Part shown: positions 49,416 to 61,725 of the stretch, in pieces | Layout: every line of letters starts with the position of its first letter | Position numbering within the stretch: position 1 is the first letter of the stretch | From: Kocuria sp. | Lineage (GTDB): Bacteria > Actinomycetota > Actinomycetes > Actinomycetales > Micrococcaceae | Reading direction: 5' to 3' | Length of the DNA stretch: 63,138 nt | NCBI RefSeq assembly: GCF_030530945.1 | Contig: NZ_JAUMTZ010000007.1 | Coordinates: 9,758 to 72,895, forward strand | Notes under the pieces: model-generated | The model's database searches: none | What the model was told of the DNA's origin: nothing | The model's input: only the letters and a program-made list of their open reading frames with translations | Program-made: the position numbers and the translations under genes

Positions 49416-51803
49416 CTACAGCAGGTCCGCCACGTCGCAGCGCACGTTCACCGGCGCGTGCTCCCGCAGTGCCGAGGCCCGGGCCTTCTCCGCCCGCAGG
49501 GCAGCGGTGACGCGCGGGGCGATCCCGAAGCCGAAGAACAGCAGGGCCCGGTAGGGACGCTCAGCACCGCGTTCGGGTCCGACACGGCCGCCCACCGCAC
49601 CGTCCGAACCCCCGGAAGCAGCGCGGGCGAGACCATCGAGCGTCTCGGCCGGTCTCTCACCGGTCTCGGCGTCGGCGGGGTCCGCGCCGTTGCCCGCAAC
49701 GAACTCCACGGGCGCAGGGCCCACCACCCGCACCCGTTCCGGCAGCCGCAGGTCCCGCAGCGTGGCGGCCACCGCCTCCCGTGTTCCCGTGAGCGCGGCG
49801 GTGCGCACGGCCGGGGGCAGGCCCAGCTCGTGGCGTTCCTGAAGCTCACGGGCGGAGTGACCGGCGGGATCCCAGCGCACCAGGGCAGCGACCGCGCGGT
49901 CCTGGTCCGCGGTGACCACCACCGTGCCCCCGCGCGAGGACGCCCGGACGAGGGCGGCGGCGTTGAACCATCGGCGCAGCGTCTGCTCCTCCGCGCGCAG
50001 CCAGGGACGGGCGAGCATCTGGTTGCCGTCCAGCAGCAGGGCGGCCGCGTAGCCGCCCTCGGCCACGGGCTCCGCGCCCGGGGTGGCCACCACGAGCGCG
50101 GGCTCGGACCCCACCCGGGAGCGCACCGTGCGGTCGCTGGACGAGATCACGGGCACCTGCGGGAACGCGCGCCCCAGTTCCTCGGCCGTCCGCCCGGCTC
50201 CAACGGAGCTCAGCCGCACCCGCGTGAACCCGCACTCCACGCACCGCCAGTCGTGCGCCTGCCTGCCGCACCACGTGCACACGGGCACCCCGTTCGCGGA
50301 CGTCAGCGACAGGGGGCCGTCGCACGCCGTGCAGCGGGCGGGGGTGCGGCAGCGCTGGCACGCGAGCACCGGTGCGTACCCCTTGCGGGCCACCTGCACG
50401 AGCACCGGGCCGCGCTCCAGACCGGCCCGGGCCACGCGGAACGCCTCGTGGGGCAGCCGCGCCCGGGCAGCCAGCGGGTCGCGCTCGGTGTTGAAGGAGT
50501 CGGAGGTCGCCTCGATGCGCGGGGAGAACCGGCGCAGCTCCGCGCGCGGGGGTGCCACCCGCCACGCCCAGCCGGTGGCCACGAGCCGCTGCGCCTCCGG
50601 GCTCACCGCGTACCCGGTGAACAGCGCGGCGAGCCCCTGCTGCCGGGCGCGCAGTAGCAGCACGTCCCGGGTGTGCTGGTACGGGGCGCGCTGCTCCACG
50701 AAGTTCACGTCCCCGTCGTCGTGGCAGCACACCAGGGCGAGGTCCCGCACGGGTGCGTACGCCGCGGAGCGCGTGCCCACGGCCAGGCGCTTGCGGCCCA
50801 GCGCGAGCTCCAGGAACCCACGGTAGCGGGGCGTGGGTCCGTCCCCGGCGTGCAGCCGGACGACGGCGCCCTCCCCCACGAGCGCGTGCAGCGCCCGCTC
50901 CAGCCGCTCCAGCGCCTTGTGGTCCGCCACCACACCCACCGCACCGCGGCCCGCCGCGTGGGCGGTGGCCATGGCGTTGGCCGTGAGCGCGGCCCAGTCG
51001 TGGTCCTCGGCCGAGGGCAGCACCTCCACGACGGCGCGCGCCTGCGTTCCCGCCGCAACGGCTGCGATGAACTCGGGGCCGCGGTCGTACCGCTCCCAGA
51101 GGGAGGTCTCGGGAGCCGCCGCGCCTCCGGTCACGGAGGGGTCCACGGGATCGGGGGTGGAGGAATCCCCGGCCGTTCGCGTGGTTGCCGACGTTCCGGC
51201 GGCGGCGCCGCCCGCGCCTGGCGACGCGTCATCCACGGCCTCGGTCTCCTGGACACCGGTGTCCGGGACAGGGGACGGCGAGGCCGGTGCTTGCGAGGCC
51301 GGTTCCTGCGGGTCCTCCGCGATGAACTCCCTGTCCACGCGCGCCACCCGGGGCGCGATGGCCACGCGCAGGACGTCCGCGGCGGTGCCCGCGCAGCGGT
51401 CCGCCACGGCCTCGGCGAGCTCCACGATCTCGGGCCGGGCCACGGGCAGGGGGCTGAGCACGCGGCGGATGGGCAGCAACCGGTCCTCCGCCACGTCCGT
51501 GCGGTCCACCCGGTCCACGACCCACCCGGACATCTTCCGTCCGGAGAAGATCACGGACACCTTGGATCCCACCACCGCCTGCTGGTCCAGCGCGGCGGTG
51601 ACGCGGTAGTCGAAGCGGCGGTCCAGGTGCGGCACGTACGCCTCCAGCAGCACCTTGGCCACCGGACGCTCAGGCGCCGCGGCCTCGGAAGCGGGGGCGC
51701 GGCGGGCAGCCGCACGGGCTGCACGGTCCCGGGGTGCGGCCGCCGGAAGCCCGGAGAGCGCCAGCTGCTCCCCCGGGTCCTCCGGCTGGGCCGCGGAGCT
51801 CAC
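49416..51803 (-). CDS. priA: Probable replication restart protein PriA (helicase motifs lost)
   Basis: A PriA-like protein of 795 residues. The N-terminal DNA-binding domain (VLLEAYVPHLDRRFDYRV) and the eight-Cys zinc site at about 480-525 (CQRC, CTAC, CTWC, CVEC) are intact. The Walker A lysine motif is missing where it would lie near residue 290, and the DEEH box is replaced by CCHDDGD. Loss of helicase motifs is known in actinobacterial PriA. A Thr/Ala/Pro-rich insert is at about 170-215. The GTG overlaps the metK stop by three bases. Confidence 0.87.
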   Translation of the reverse strand: MSSAAQPEDPGEQLALSGLPAAAPRDRAARAAARRAPASEAAAPERPVAKVLLEAYVPHLDRRFDYRVTAALDQQAVVGSKVSVIFSGRKMSGWVVDRVDRTDVAEDRLLPIRRVLSPLPVARPEIVELAEAVADRCAGTAADVLRVAIAPRVARVDREFIAEDPQEPASQAPASPSPVPDTGVQETEAVDDASPGAGGAAAGTSATTRTAGDSSTPDPVDPSVTGGAAAPETSLWERYDRGPEFIAAVAAGTQARAVVEVLPSAEDHDWAALTANAMATAHAAGRGAVGVVADHKALERLERALHALVGEGAVVRLHAGDGPTPRYRGFLELALGRKRLAVGTRSAAYAPVRDLALVCCHDDGDVNFVEQRAPYQHTRDVLLLRARQQGLAALFTGYAVSPEAQRLVATGWAWRVAPPRAELRRFSPRIEATSDSFNTERDPLAARARLPHEAFRVARAGLERGPVLVQVARKGYAPVLACQRCRTPARCTACDGPLSLTSANGVPVCTWCGRQAHDWRCVECGFTRVRLSSVGAGRTAEELGRAFPQVPVISSSDRTVRSRVGSEPALVVATPGAEPVAEGGYAAALLLDGNQMLARPWLRAEEQTLRRWFNAAALVRASSRGGTVVVTADQDRAVAALVRWDPAGHSARELQERHELGLPPAVRTAALTGTREAVAATLRDLRLPERVRVVGPAPVEFVAGNGADPADAETGERPAETLDGLARAASGGSDGAVGGRVGPERGAERPYRALLFFGFGIAPRVTAALRAEKARASALREHAPVNVRCDVADLL

Positions 51804-53005
51804 AGCCCCGCGGCGGAACGCAGCTCCTGCACCCGGTCCGTGCGCTCCCAGGTGAAGTCGGGGTCGTTGCGGCCGAAGTGCCCGTGCGCCGCGGTCTTCG
51901 CGTAGATGGGGCGCTTGAGGTCCAGGTCCTCGATGATCGCGAGCGGGCGCAGGTCGAAGACCTCGGTGATGGCCCTCTCGATCCGCACGGGGTCAACCGT
52001 CTCGGTGCCGAAGGTCTCCACGTAGAGACCCACCGGGTGCGCCTGCCCGATCGCGTAGGCCACCTGGACCTCCGCGCGGCGTGCGAGACCCGCGGCCACC
52101 ACGTTCTTGGCCACCCACCGCATGGCGTACGCCGCAGAGCGGTCCACCTTGGAGGGGTCCTTGCCGGAGAACGCCCCGCCGCCGTGGCGGGCCATGCCAC
52201 CGTAGGTGTCCACGATGATCTTGCGCCCGGTCAGCCCGGCGTCCCCCACGGGCCCGCCGCGCACGAAGTTGCCCGCCGGGTTCACGATGATCCGTGTGCT
52301 CGACAGGTCCAGCCCGGACTCCTCCAGCACCGGGGTGACCACGCTGGTGGTGATGTCCCGGGCGAGCTGGTCCAGGTGGTAGTTCTCCGCGTGCTGGGAG
52401 GAGACCACCACGGTGTCCACGGACACGGGTGTGTGGCCGTCGTAGCCGAGGGTCACCTGGGTCTTGCCGTCCGGACGCAGCTCGGGCAGCACGGCGGTCT
52501 TGCGGACCCGGGTGAGCTGCTCGGACAGCCGGTGGGCCAGCAGGATGGGGGCGGGCATCAGCGCCTCGGTCTCGTCCGAGGCGTAGCCGAACATGATGCC
52601 CTGGTCCCCCGCGCCCTGCACGTCCCGGGGGTCCCTGGCCACACCGGTGCGCTCCTCCAGGGAGGTGAACACGCCGTCGTAGATCTCGTTGGACTGCTCT
52701 CCCACGCTGATGGAGACGCCGCAGAACTCGCCGTCGAAGCCGTGCACCGAGGAGTTGTACCCGATGTCCAGCAGGGTCTTGCGCACGATGTGCGGGATGT
52801 CCACGTAGGCGTCCGTCTTGACCTCACCGGCCACGTGCACCAGTCCCGTGGTCACCATGGTCTCCACGGCCACCGAGGACTGCGGGTCCTCGCTCAGCAG
52901 CGCGTCCAGGATGGAGTCCGAGATCTGGTCGCAGATCTTGTCCGGGTGCCCCTCGGTCACGGACTCGGACGTGAAGATTCTCAGGTGTTCACTCGATGCG
53001 GTCAC
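51800..53005 (-). CDS. metK: S-adenosylmethionine synthase
   Basis: Makes SAM from methionine and ATP. The 401 residues show TSESVTEGHPDKICDQISD at the N-terminus, GAGDQGIMFGYA near residue 130 and the phosphate loop GGGAFSGKDPSKVDRS near residue 275. The GTG start at 53005 lies nine bases after coaBC, so no room exists for a SAM riboswitch. It is coupled to priA by overlap. Confidence 0.96.
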   Translation of the reverse strand: MTASSEHLRIFTSESVTEGHPDKICDQISDSILDALLSEDPQSSVAVETMVTTGLVHVAGEVKTDAYVDIPHIVRKTLLDIGYNSSVHGFDGEFCGVSISVGEQSNEIYDGVFTSLEERTGVARDPRDVQGAGDQGIMFGYASDETEALMPAPILLAHRLSEQLTRVRKTAVLPELRPDGKTQVTLGYDGHTPVSVDTVVVSSQHAENYHLDQLARDITTSVVTPVLEESGLDLSSTRIIVNPAGNFVRGGPVGDAGLTGRKIIVDTYGGMARHGGGAFSGKDPSKVDRSAAYAMRWVAKNVVAAGLARRAEVQVAYAIGQAHPVGLYVETFGTETVDPVRIERAITEVFDLRPLAIIEDLDLKRPIYAKTAAHGHFGRNDPDFTWERTDRVQELRSAAGL

Positions 53006-53014
53006 GCCCCCACA

Positions 53015-54325
53015 CTACCCGGCGCCCCGGACACCCAGTTCGTGGCCGATGCGCTCCACCACGAAGCGCGCCACCTCCGTCTTGGAGCCCCGCGCCGTGG
53101 GCTCCTCCGGGGAGCGCGCCGAGAGCACGGTGACCTCGGTGTCGTCCCGGCCGAAGACCTTGTCGGTGCCCACCTCGTTGAGCACCAGCAGGTCGCAGCC
53201 CTTGCGCCGCAGCTTGGCCCGGCCGAACTCCAGCACGGAGTGCTCGGCGTCCCCGGTCTCCGCGGCGAAGCCCACCACCAGCTGCTCCGCGCCGCACCGG
53301 TCGCGCCGCTCCACGAGCGCCCGGAGAATGTCCGGGTTGCGCACCAGGCGGATCACGGGGTCCGTGCCGTCCTCGGACTTCTTCATCTTGTGCTCGCCCA
53401 CGGTGTCCGGGCGGAAGTCGGCCACGGCGGCGGCCATGACCACCACGTCGCTGTCTTCCGCCGCGGCGAGCACGGCCTCCTGCAGCTCGTGGGCCGAGGA
53501 CACGCGCGTGAGCTCCACACCCCGCGGCAGGTCGGTCTCCACGTGGGCCGCGACCAGGTGGACGTGCGCCCCCGCGTCCCGCGCGGCCTCGGCCAGGGCG
53601 ACCCCCTGCTTGCCCGAGGAGCGGTTGCCCAGGAAGCGCACGGGGTCCAGCGCCTCGCGGGTGCCACCGGCCGTGACCAGCACGCGGCGTCCGCGCAGGG
53701 CACCCGCGGCCCCGGCGGCGTCGCCCCCGCCGGCGCGGGGGGTGGTGTCCGTGACGAGGGCGAGTGCGGCCTCGAAGATCTCCCGCGGCTCGGGCAGCCG
53801 CCCCGGGCCGCTGTCGGAGCCGGTGAGACGGCCGGTGGCGGGTTCCATCACGGTGTGGCCGTGCTCGCGCAGCAGGGCCACGTTGCGCCGGGTGGCGGGG
53901 TTGAGCCACATCTCCGTGTGCATGGCCGGGGCCAGCAGCACGGGGGCGGCCGTGGCGAGCACGGTGGTGGTGAGCAGGTCGTCCGCGTGGCCGTGGGCCA
54001 CCCGGGCCATGAGGTCCGCTGTGGCCGGGGCGATCACCACGAGGTCCGCAGCCTGGCCCTGTGCCACGTGGTTCACGGTGTCCACGCGGTCGAAGACCGA
54101 TCCGGAGACGTGCTCCCCGGTGAGAGCCTCCCACGTGGGGACACCCACGAACTCCAGGGCCGCGCGGGTGGGCATGGGCACCACGTGGTGGCCCGCCTCG
54201 GAGAACAGCCGGGAGAGGGATGCGGCCTTGTATGCGGCAATGCCCCCGCCCACACCCAGCACCACGCGCAGCGGCGCGGCGGTCGGGGTGGGGACGGGGG
54301 CGGGGCCGGTGTCCGGCGGTGTCAC
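53015..54325 (-). CDS. coaBC: Bifunctional phosphopantothenoylcysteine decarboxylase/synthase
   Basis: Performs two steps of coenzyme A synthesis. The N-terminal CoaC flavoprotein domain has LGVGGGIAAYKAASL near residue 25 and the catalytic PAMHTEMW; the C-terminal CoaB domain starts at RRVLVTAGGTREALDPVRFLGNRSSGKQG near residue 212. Length 436 is normal for a fused enzyme. The GTG overlaps the rpoZ stop by four bases, the standard actinobacterial rpoZ-coaBC-metK order. Confidence 0.95.
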   Translation of the reverse strand: MTPPDTGPAPVPTPTAAPLRVVLGVGGGIAAYKAASLSRLFSEAGHHVVPMPTRAALEFVGVPTWEALTGEHVSGSVFDRVDTVNHVAQGQAADLVVIAPATADLMARVAHGHADDLLTTTVLATAAPVLLAPAMHTEMWLNPATRRNVALLREHGHTVMEPATGRLTGSDSGPGRLPEPREIFEAALALVTDTTPRAGGGDAAGAAGALRGRRVLVTAGGTREALDPVRFLGNRSSGKQGVALAEAARDAGAHVHLVAAHVETDLPRGVELTRVSSAHELQEAVLAAAEDSDVVVMAAAVADFRPDTVGEHKMKKSEDGTDPVIRLVRNPDILRALVERRDRCGAEQLVVGFAAETGDAEHSVLEFGRAKLRRKGCDLLVLNEVGTDKVFGRDDTEVTVLSARSPEEPTARGSKTEVARFVVERIGHELGVRGAG

Positions 54326-54816
54326 TGCTCGGAGGTCTCCGCGGAGTCGTCCGTGGTGTCCTCGACCACGGTCTCCGTGGTGGTCTCGGTGACCTCTTCG
54401 CCGGAGGCGGTGTCATCGGCCTCGGCCGTCTCGGTGATCTCCACGCCGTCGGAGAACACCGCGGTGCCGTCCTGCTCCTGGGTCTGCGCGAAGAAGTCCC
54501 CGGTGAACATGTCGGTGGCGGTGGGCTCGTCGCCGACCAGCTGACCGTTCGGGGTGAAGGACGCGTGGGCCACGTGGTCGGCCTCGATCAGGCCCTCGTC
54601 GATCTCGCGGAACGCGATGGACAGGGGCTTCTCGTTGAGCTGGGTGTCCACCAGCGGTCCCACGTACTCGAACAGGCCCTCGTGCAACTGCGAGTAGTAC
54701 GCGTTGATCTGGCGGGCGCGCCGGGCGCCGAAGATCACGAGTCCGTACTTGGAGTCCGTCTTGTCGAGCAGCCGATCGACGGGCGGGTTGACGATGCCTT
54801 CGTTGTTCGTGCTCAC
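54322..54816 (-). CDS. rpoZ: RNA polymerase omega subunit with long acidic tail
   Basis: Omega helps fold and stabilise the beta-prime subunit. Residues 1-85 are the core (GIVNPPVDRLLDKTDSKYGLVIFGARRARQIN, then EKPLSIAFREIDEGLI). Residues 86-164 form a tail very rich in Glu, Asp and Thr (ETTTETVVEDTTDDSAE), so the protein is nearly twice the usual 85-110 residues. GTG at 54816 is at the family start. It lies between gmk and coaBC as expected. Confidence 0.94.
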   Translation of the reverse strand: MSTNNEGIVNPPVDRLLDKTDSKYGLVIFGARRARQINAYYSQLHEGLFEYVGPLVDTQLNEKPLSIAFREIDEGLIEADHVAHASFTPNGQLVGDEPTATDMFTGDFFAQTQEQDGTAVFSDGVEITETAEADDTASGEEVTETTTETVVEDTTDDSAETSEQ

Positions 54817-54899
54817 GTGTTCTCTCGACTCCTGTGGTGGACGTGTGTTTCTGTGGTTCGCGGGCGGACCGGAAGGGGTCCGCGGGGGCGGCGGGGCGC

Positions 54900-55475
54900 T
54901 CAGTGCTCCCGCCCGCCGGGCAGCCCCATAAGGGCCACGAGCTCTGCGGCGGCGCGCTCCACGGTGTCGTTGACCACCGTGTGGTCGAACTCCGACTGCG
55001 CCGCAAGTTCCAGTTTAGCCGTTTCGAGGCGGCGCTGCTGCTGGGCGGGGGTCTCGGTGCCGCGCCCCACGAGGCGGCGCACCATCTCGTCCCAGCTGGG
55101 CGGGGCGAGGAAGACGAACTGCGCCTCTGGCATGGCCTGGCGCACCGACCGGGCTCCCTGGAGGTCGATCTCCAGCAGCACGCTGCGCCCCGCGGCCAGG
55201 GCCTCCTCCACCTTGTGGCGGGGGGTGCCGTAGCGGTGGAGGTTGTGCACCACGGCCCACTCCAGCAGGTCGTGCTCCTCGACCATGCGGTCGAACTCGG
55301 CGTCCCCCACGAAGAAGTAGTGCACGCCGTCCACCTCGCCGGGACGGGGCGCGCGCGTGGTGGCGGAGACGGACAGCCACACGTCCGGGTAGTGGTCGCG
55401 CACGTACGTGGACACCGTTCCTTTCCCCACGGCCGTGGGGCCGGCGAGAACGGTCACGGTGGGCGTGCGGGACAC
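54900..55475 (-). CDS. gmk: Guanylate kinase
   Basis: Phosphorylates GMP to GDP. The 191 residues contain the P-loop LAGPTAVGKGTV near residue 11, SATTRAPRPGEVDGVHYFF, and EIDLQGARSVR. GTG at 55475 (VSRTPTV) is preferred because GGAGGT lies six bases upstream. The P-loop has Ala-Val-Gly-Lys-Gly, as in actinobacterial enzymes. It lies 83 bases before rpoZ. Confidence 0.95.
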   Translation of the reverse strand: MSRTPTVTVLAGPTAVGKGTVSTYVRDHYPDVWLSVSATTRAPRPGEVDGVHYFFVGDAEFDRMVEEHDLLEWAVVHNLHRYGTPRHKVEEALAAGRSVLLEIDLQGARSVRQAMPEAQFVFLAPPSWDEMVRRLVGRGTETPAQQQRRLETAKLELAAQSEFDHTVVNDTVERAAAELVALMGLPGGREH

Positions 55476-55581
55476 GGGTACCTCCAGGGGACGGTGGGAG
55501 ACGGACCGAGCGGTCGTCCGCCACTGTACCAACCGCGGTGGCCGCGGCGGGACGGGACCGCGGTGCCGCCCCGCCGCGCGC

Positions 55582-55896
55582 TCAGCGGTCCAGGTACTCC
55601 ACGAGCGCCCGGCGCTGGTGCTGACCCAGCCCCCGCACGCGGCGGGTGGGCGCGATCCCGATCTGCTCCATGATCGCCGCGGAGCGGACCTTGCCGATGC
55701 CCGGCGTGGCCTCCAGCAGCTCCGTGACCTTCAGGCGGCTCACGGCGTCGTCCTCCTTGCCGCGGTGCAGCACCTCCGCCACGCTCACGGAGCCGTCCCG
55801 CAGGGACTTCTTGATCTCGGCCCGAGCGGACCGTGCCGCCGTGGCCTTCTCTCGCGCACGGGCGCGCTCTTCATCGGTCAGTGGCCGCAGTGCCAT
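55582..55896 (-). CDS. mihF: Integration host factor, actinobacterial type (mIHF)
   Basis: A nucleoid-associated DNA-bending protein of 104 residues, unrelated to proteobacterial IHF. The charged N-terminus (ERARAREKATAARSARAEIKK) precedes a helix-two-turn-helix region with VTELLEATPGIGKVRSAAIMEQIGI and a short basic end. ATG at 55896 has GGAGGAG upstream. It has its own candidate promoter after the pyrF terminator and is next to gmk, its usual neighbour. Confidence 0.94.
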   Translation of the reverse strand: MALRPLTDEERARAREKATAARSARAEIKKSLRDGSVSVAEVLHRGKEDDAVSRLKVTELLEATPGIGKVRSAAIMEQIGIAPTRRVRGLGQHQRRALVEYLDR

Positions 55897-55977
55897 GCCC
55901 AGCTCTCCTCCTAGATAGCCCAGGGGCCCCGGCGCGCACCGATGACAGGGGGGTGGTGCGCGGGAGTCCTCGCCACG

Positions 55978-55983
55978 AAAATA
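55978..55983 (-). promoter_or_regulatory. Candidate mihF promoter
   Basis: TATTTT on the minus strand, with TGTACG 17 bases upstream as a weak -35, lies between the pyrF terminator and mihF. It would give a leader of about 75 bases. Confidence 0.5.
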
Positions 55984-56024
55984 CCCGACGCGTTTGCTCG
56001 CGTACATACGGGCGCGCACGAAGA

Positions 56025-56066
56025 CCGCCCCGTGACGTGCGCGGACGCGCGCTCGTCACGGGGCGG
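56025..56066 (-). terminator. Terminator after pyrF
   Basis: A 13-pair perfect stem (CCGCCCCGTGACG and its complement), loop 16 bases with inner GCGC pairing, 12 bases beyond the pyrF stop. It separates the pyr genes from mihF. Confidence 0.8.
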
Positions 56067-56078
56067 CTCGGAGACTCC

Positions 56079-57162
56079 TCAGGGGCGCTGCAGAACCTCC
56101 GCGAGTTCCCCGCTCGCGCGGTCCACGGCCTCCCGCAGGGCGGCCACGTCTGGGCCGTGGGCCAGCACACCGCGCGAGGAGTTGGCCAGCACCGTGCCCC
56201 TGACCTGGGAGAACACCCGCGCCACGGCGTGCGCGTCTGCTCCCTGGGCACCGTAGCCGGGTGCGAGGACCGGCCCGTGGAGCGGGCGCAGGTCCAAGCC
56301 GAGCCGCTCCAGGGCCTCCCCCACGGTGGCGCCGACCACCACTCCGCACGAGCCCAGCCCCGCGGAACGGGACGACGTCACGATTCGGTCACGATCGCCG
56401 CCGTGACCTCGTGCGGTCCCGTGTCCGACCTCGGACGACGCCGCCGCGCCGCCGCCGCGTCGCGCGTCACCGTGGTCCCGGCCCGGGTCGGTTCCCCGGG
56501 CGGGACCGGTGCCGGGGTCCGCCGTGGCCCCGCGCCGCTCCGCGTTCTCCCGCGCCACGGCGGCGAGGACGGTGCCCGCCACGGAGTCGGGGCCACCCGC
56601 GTGCTGGACGCTGGCCCCCTCGGGGTTGGAGGTCAGCGCGAGCACGAAGGTGCCGCGCCCGGTGCTGCGGGCGAGGTCCAGTGCGGGACGCAGGGACTCG
56701 ACGCCCAGGTACGGGCTCAGGGTCACGGCGTCGGCGGCCAGCGGGGAGTCGTCCGAGAGCCAGGCGGCGGCATAGGCGGCCATGGTGGAGCCGATGTCCC
56801 CGCGCTTGGCGTCTGCGATGCTCAGCACACCGGCGGCCGCGGCCTCCCGCAGCACCCGTTCGAGCACCGCGAACCCGGTGGAGCCGTAGGCCTCGTACAG
56901 GGCCACCTGCGGCTTGACCGCGGCAGCGCGGCCCGCCGCGGCCTCCAGCGTCCGGAGGGAGAAGGTCTCCAGGCCCGCCGCCGTGGTGGGCAGCCCCCAC
57001 GCCTGCAGCAGGGAGGGGTGCGGGTCGATCCCCACGCACAGCGGGCCGTTCTGTGCCATGGCCCGCTGCAGCCGGGCGCCGAACGGCTCGCGCGCCGCGG
57101 CGGCGTCGTGCACCGGGGTGGCGCCCTGCGCGGGAGCCGCGGGTCGGTCCTGGGCCGGGGAG

Positions 57163-57170
<8 letters not shown>
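56079..57170 (-). CDS. pyrF: Orotidine 5'-phosphate decarboxylase, type 2, with insert
   Basis: Final step of UMP synthesis. Residues include LCVGIDPHP near 45 and the catalytic DAKRGDIGST near 120, typical of the type 2 (actinobacterial/UMP synthase-like) group. The length of 363 is about 80 above the family norm of 270-290. The excess is an insert of about 60 residues at 210-270, rich in Gly, Asp, Arg and His (DPGRDHGDARRGGGAA), placed before the conserved CGVVVGATVGE. The GTG start overlaps the carB end by eight bases. Confidence 0.93.
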
Positions 57171-60479
<3,309 letters not shown>

Positions 60480-60480
<1 letters not shown>

Positions 60481-61664
60481 CAGTTGTCTCCTGCTTCCGG
60501 AGCGGAGCCGCGGGCGGCCCGGTCCATCATGTCCACAAAACGGTCGAAGAGGTACGCGGAGTCGTGGGGGCCGGCGGCGGCCTCGGGGTGGTACTGCACG
60601 GAGAACGCGGGGATGTCCTCGCAGCGCAGGCCCTCCACCACGTTGTCGTTGAGGCCCACGTGGGACACGGTGACCCGGCCGTAGCGCTGCTCGGGGGCGG
60701 TCACGGTCTCCCCCACGGGGGCGTCCACCGCGAAGCCGTGGTTCTGGGAGGTGATCTCCACGGTTCCGGTGGCGAGGTCCTTCACCGGCTGGTTGATGCC
60801 GCGGTGGCCGAAGGTCAGCTTGTACGTGCCGAAGCCCAGGGCCCGGCCCAGCAGCTGGTTGCCGAAGCAGATGCCGAAGAACGGGATGCGCGCGTCCAGC
60901 ACGCCGCGCAGCGTCTCCACCTGCTCGTCCGCGGTGGCGGGGTCGCCGGGGCCGTTGGAGTAGAACACGCCGTCGGGGTGCAGCTGCCGGATCCGCTCCA
61001 GGCCCGAGTCCGCCGGGACCACGTGCACGCGCACGCCGCGCTCGGCCAGCCGCTGCGGGGTCATGGACTTGATGCCCAGGTCCACGGCCACCACGGTGTG
61101 CTTCACGGGTGCGTCCCAGCCGTGGGCGGAGGGCTCCACGGTGTAGGTCTCGTCCGTGCTGACCGCCTCGGCGAGCGCCTGCCCGGCCATCGTGGGCTGC
61201 GCGGTGACGCGCTCCACGAGCTGGGAGGTGGGCAGGGCGGCGTCGTCCCCGGAGAAGATCCCGGCGCGCATGGCTCCCCTGTCCCGCAGATGGCGGGTGA
61301 GGGCGCGGGTGTCCACGCCCTGGATGCCGGGGACGCCCTGGGCGTCGAGCTCCTCGTCCAGGGAGCGCTCGCTGCGCCAGTTGGAGGGCCTGCGGGCGGG
61401 GTCGCGGACCACGAAGCCGCTGACCCAGATCCTGCGGGACTCCATGTCCTCGAGGTTCACGCCGGTGTTGCCGATGTGCGGCGCGGTCTGGACCACGATC
61501 TGGCCCGCATAGGAGGGGTCCGTGAGCGTCTCCTGGTAGCCGGTCATGCCGGTGGCGAAGACCGCCTCGCCGAAGGCCGTGCCCTGGGCGCCCCAGGCGC
61601 GGCCGTGGAACACCGTGCCGTCCTCGAGGACCAGCACGGCCGGTTCGATGCGTGGTGAGTTCAT
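60480..61664 (-). CDS. carA: Carbamoyl-phosphate synthase small chain
   Basis: Glutamine amidotransferase subunit supplying ammonia to CarB. The 394 residues contain the class I glutaminase nucleophile GICFGNQLLGRALG near residue 270 and the HPE triad part in VQYHPEA near residue 355. The start codon is ATG at 61664, with GAAAGGAG just upstream. Confidence 0.96.
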
Positions 61665-61725
61665 GGCGAACTCCTTTCGTTCAGCGTGCGGGAGCGCCGG
61701 TGCGGCGCGTCCCCGTGTCTACGTC

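Noticed and set aside
53006..53014. SAM riboswitch upstream of metK
   Set aside because: Only nine bases separate coaBC from metK.
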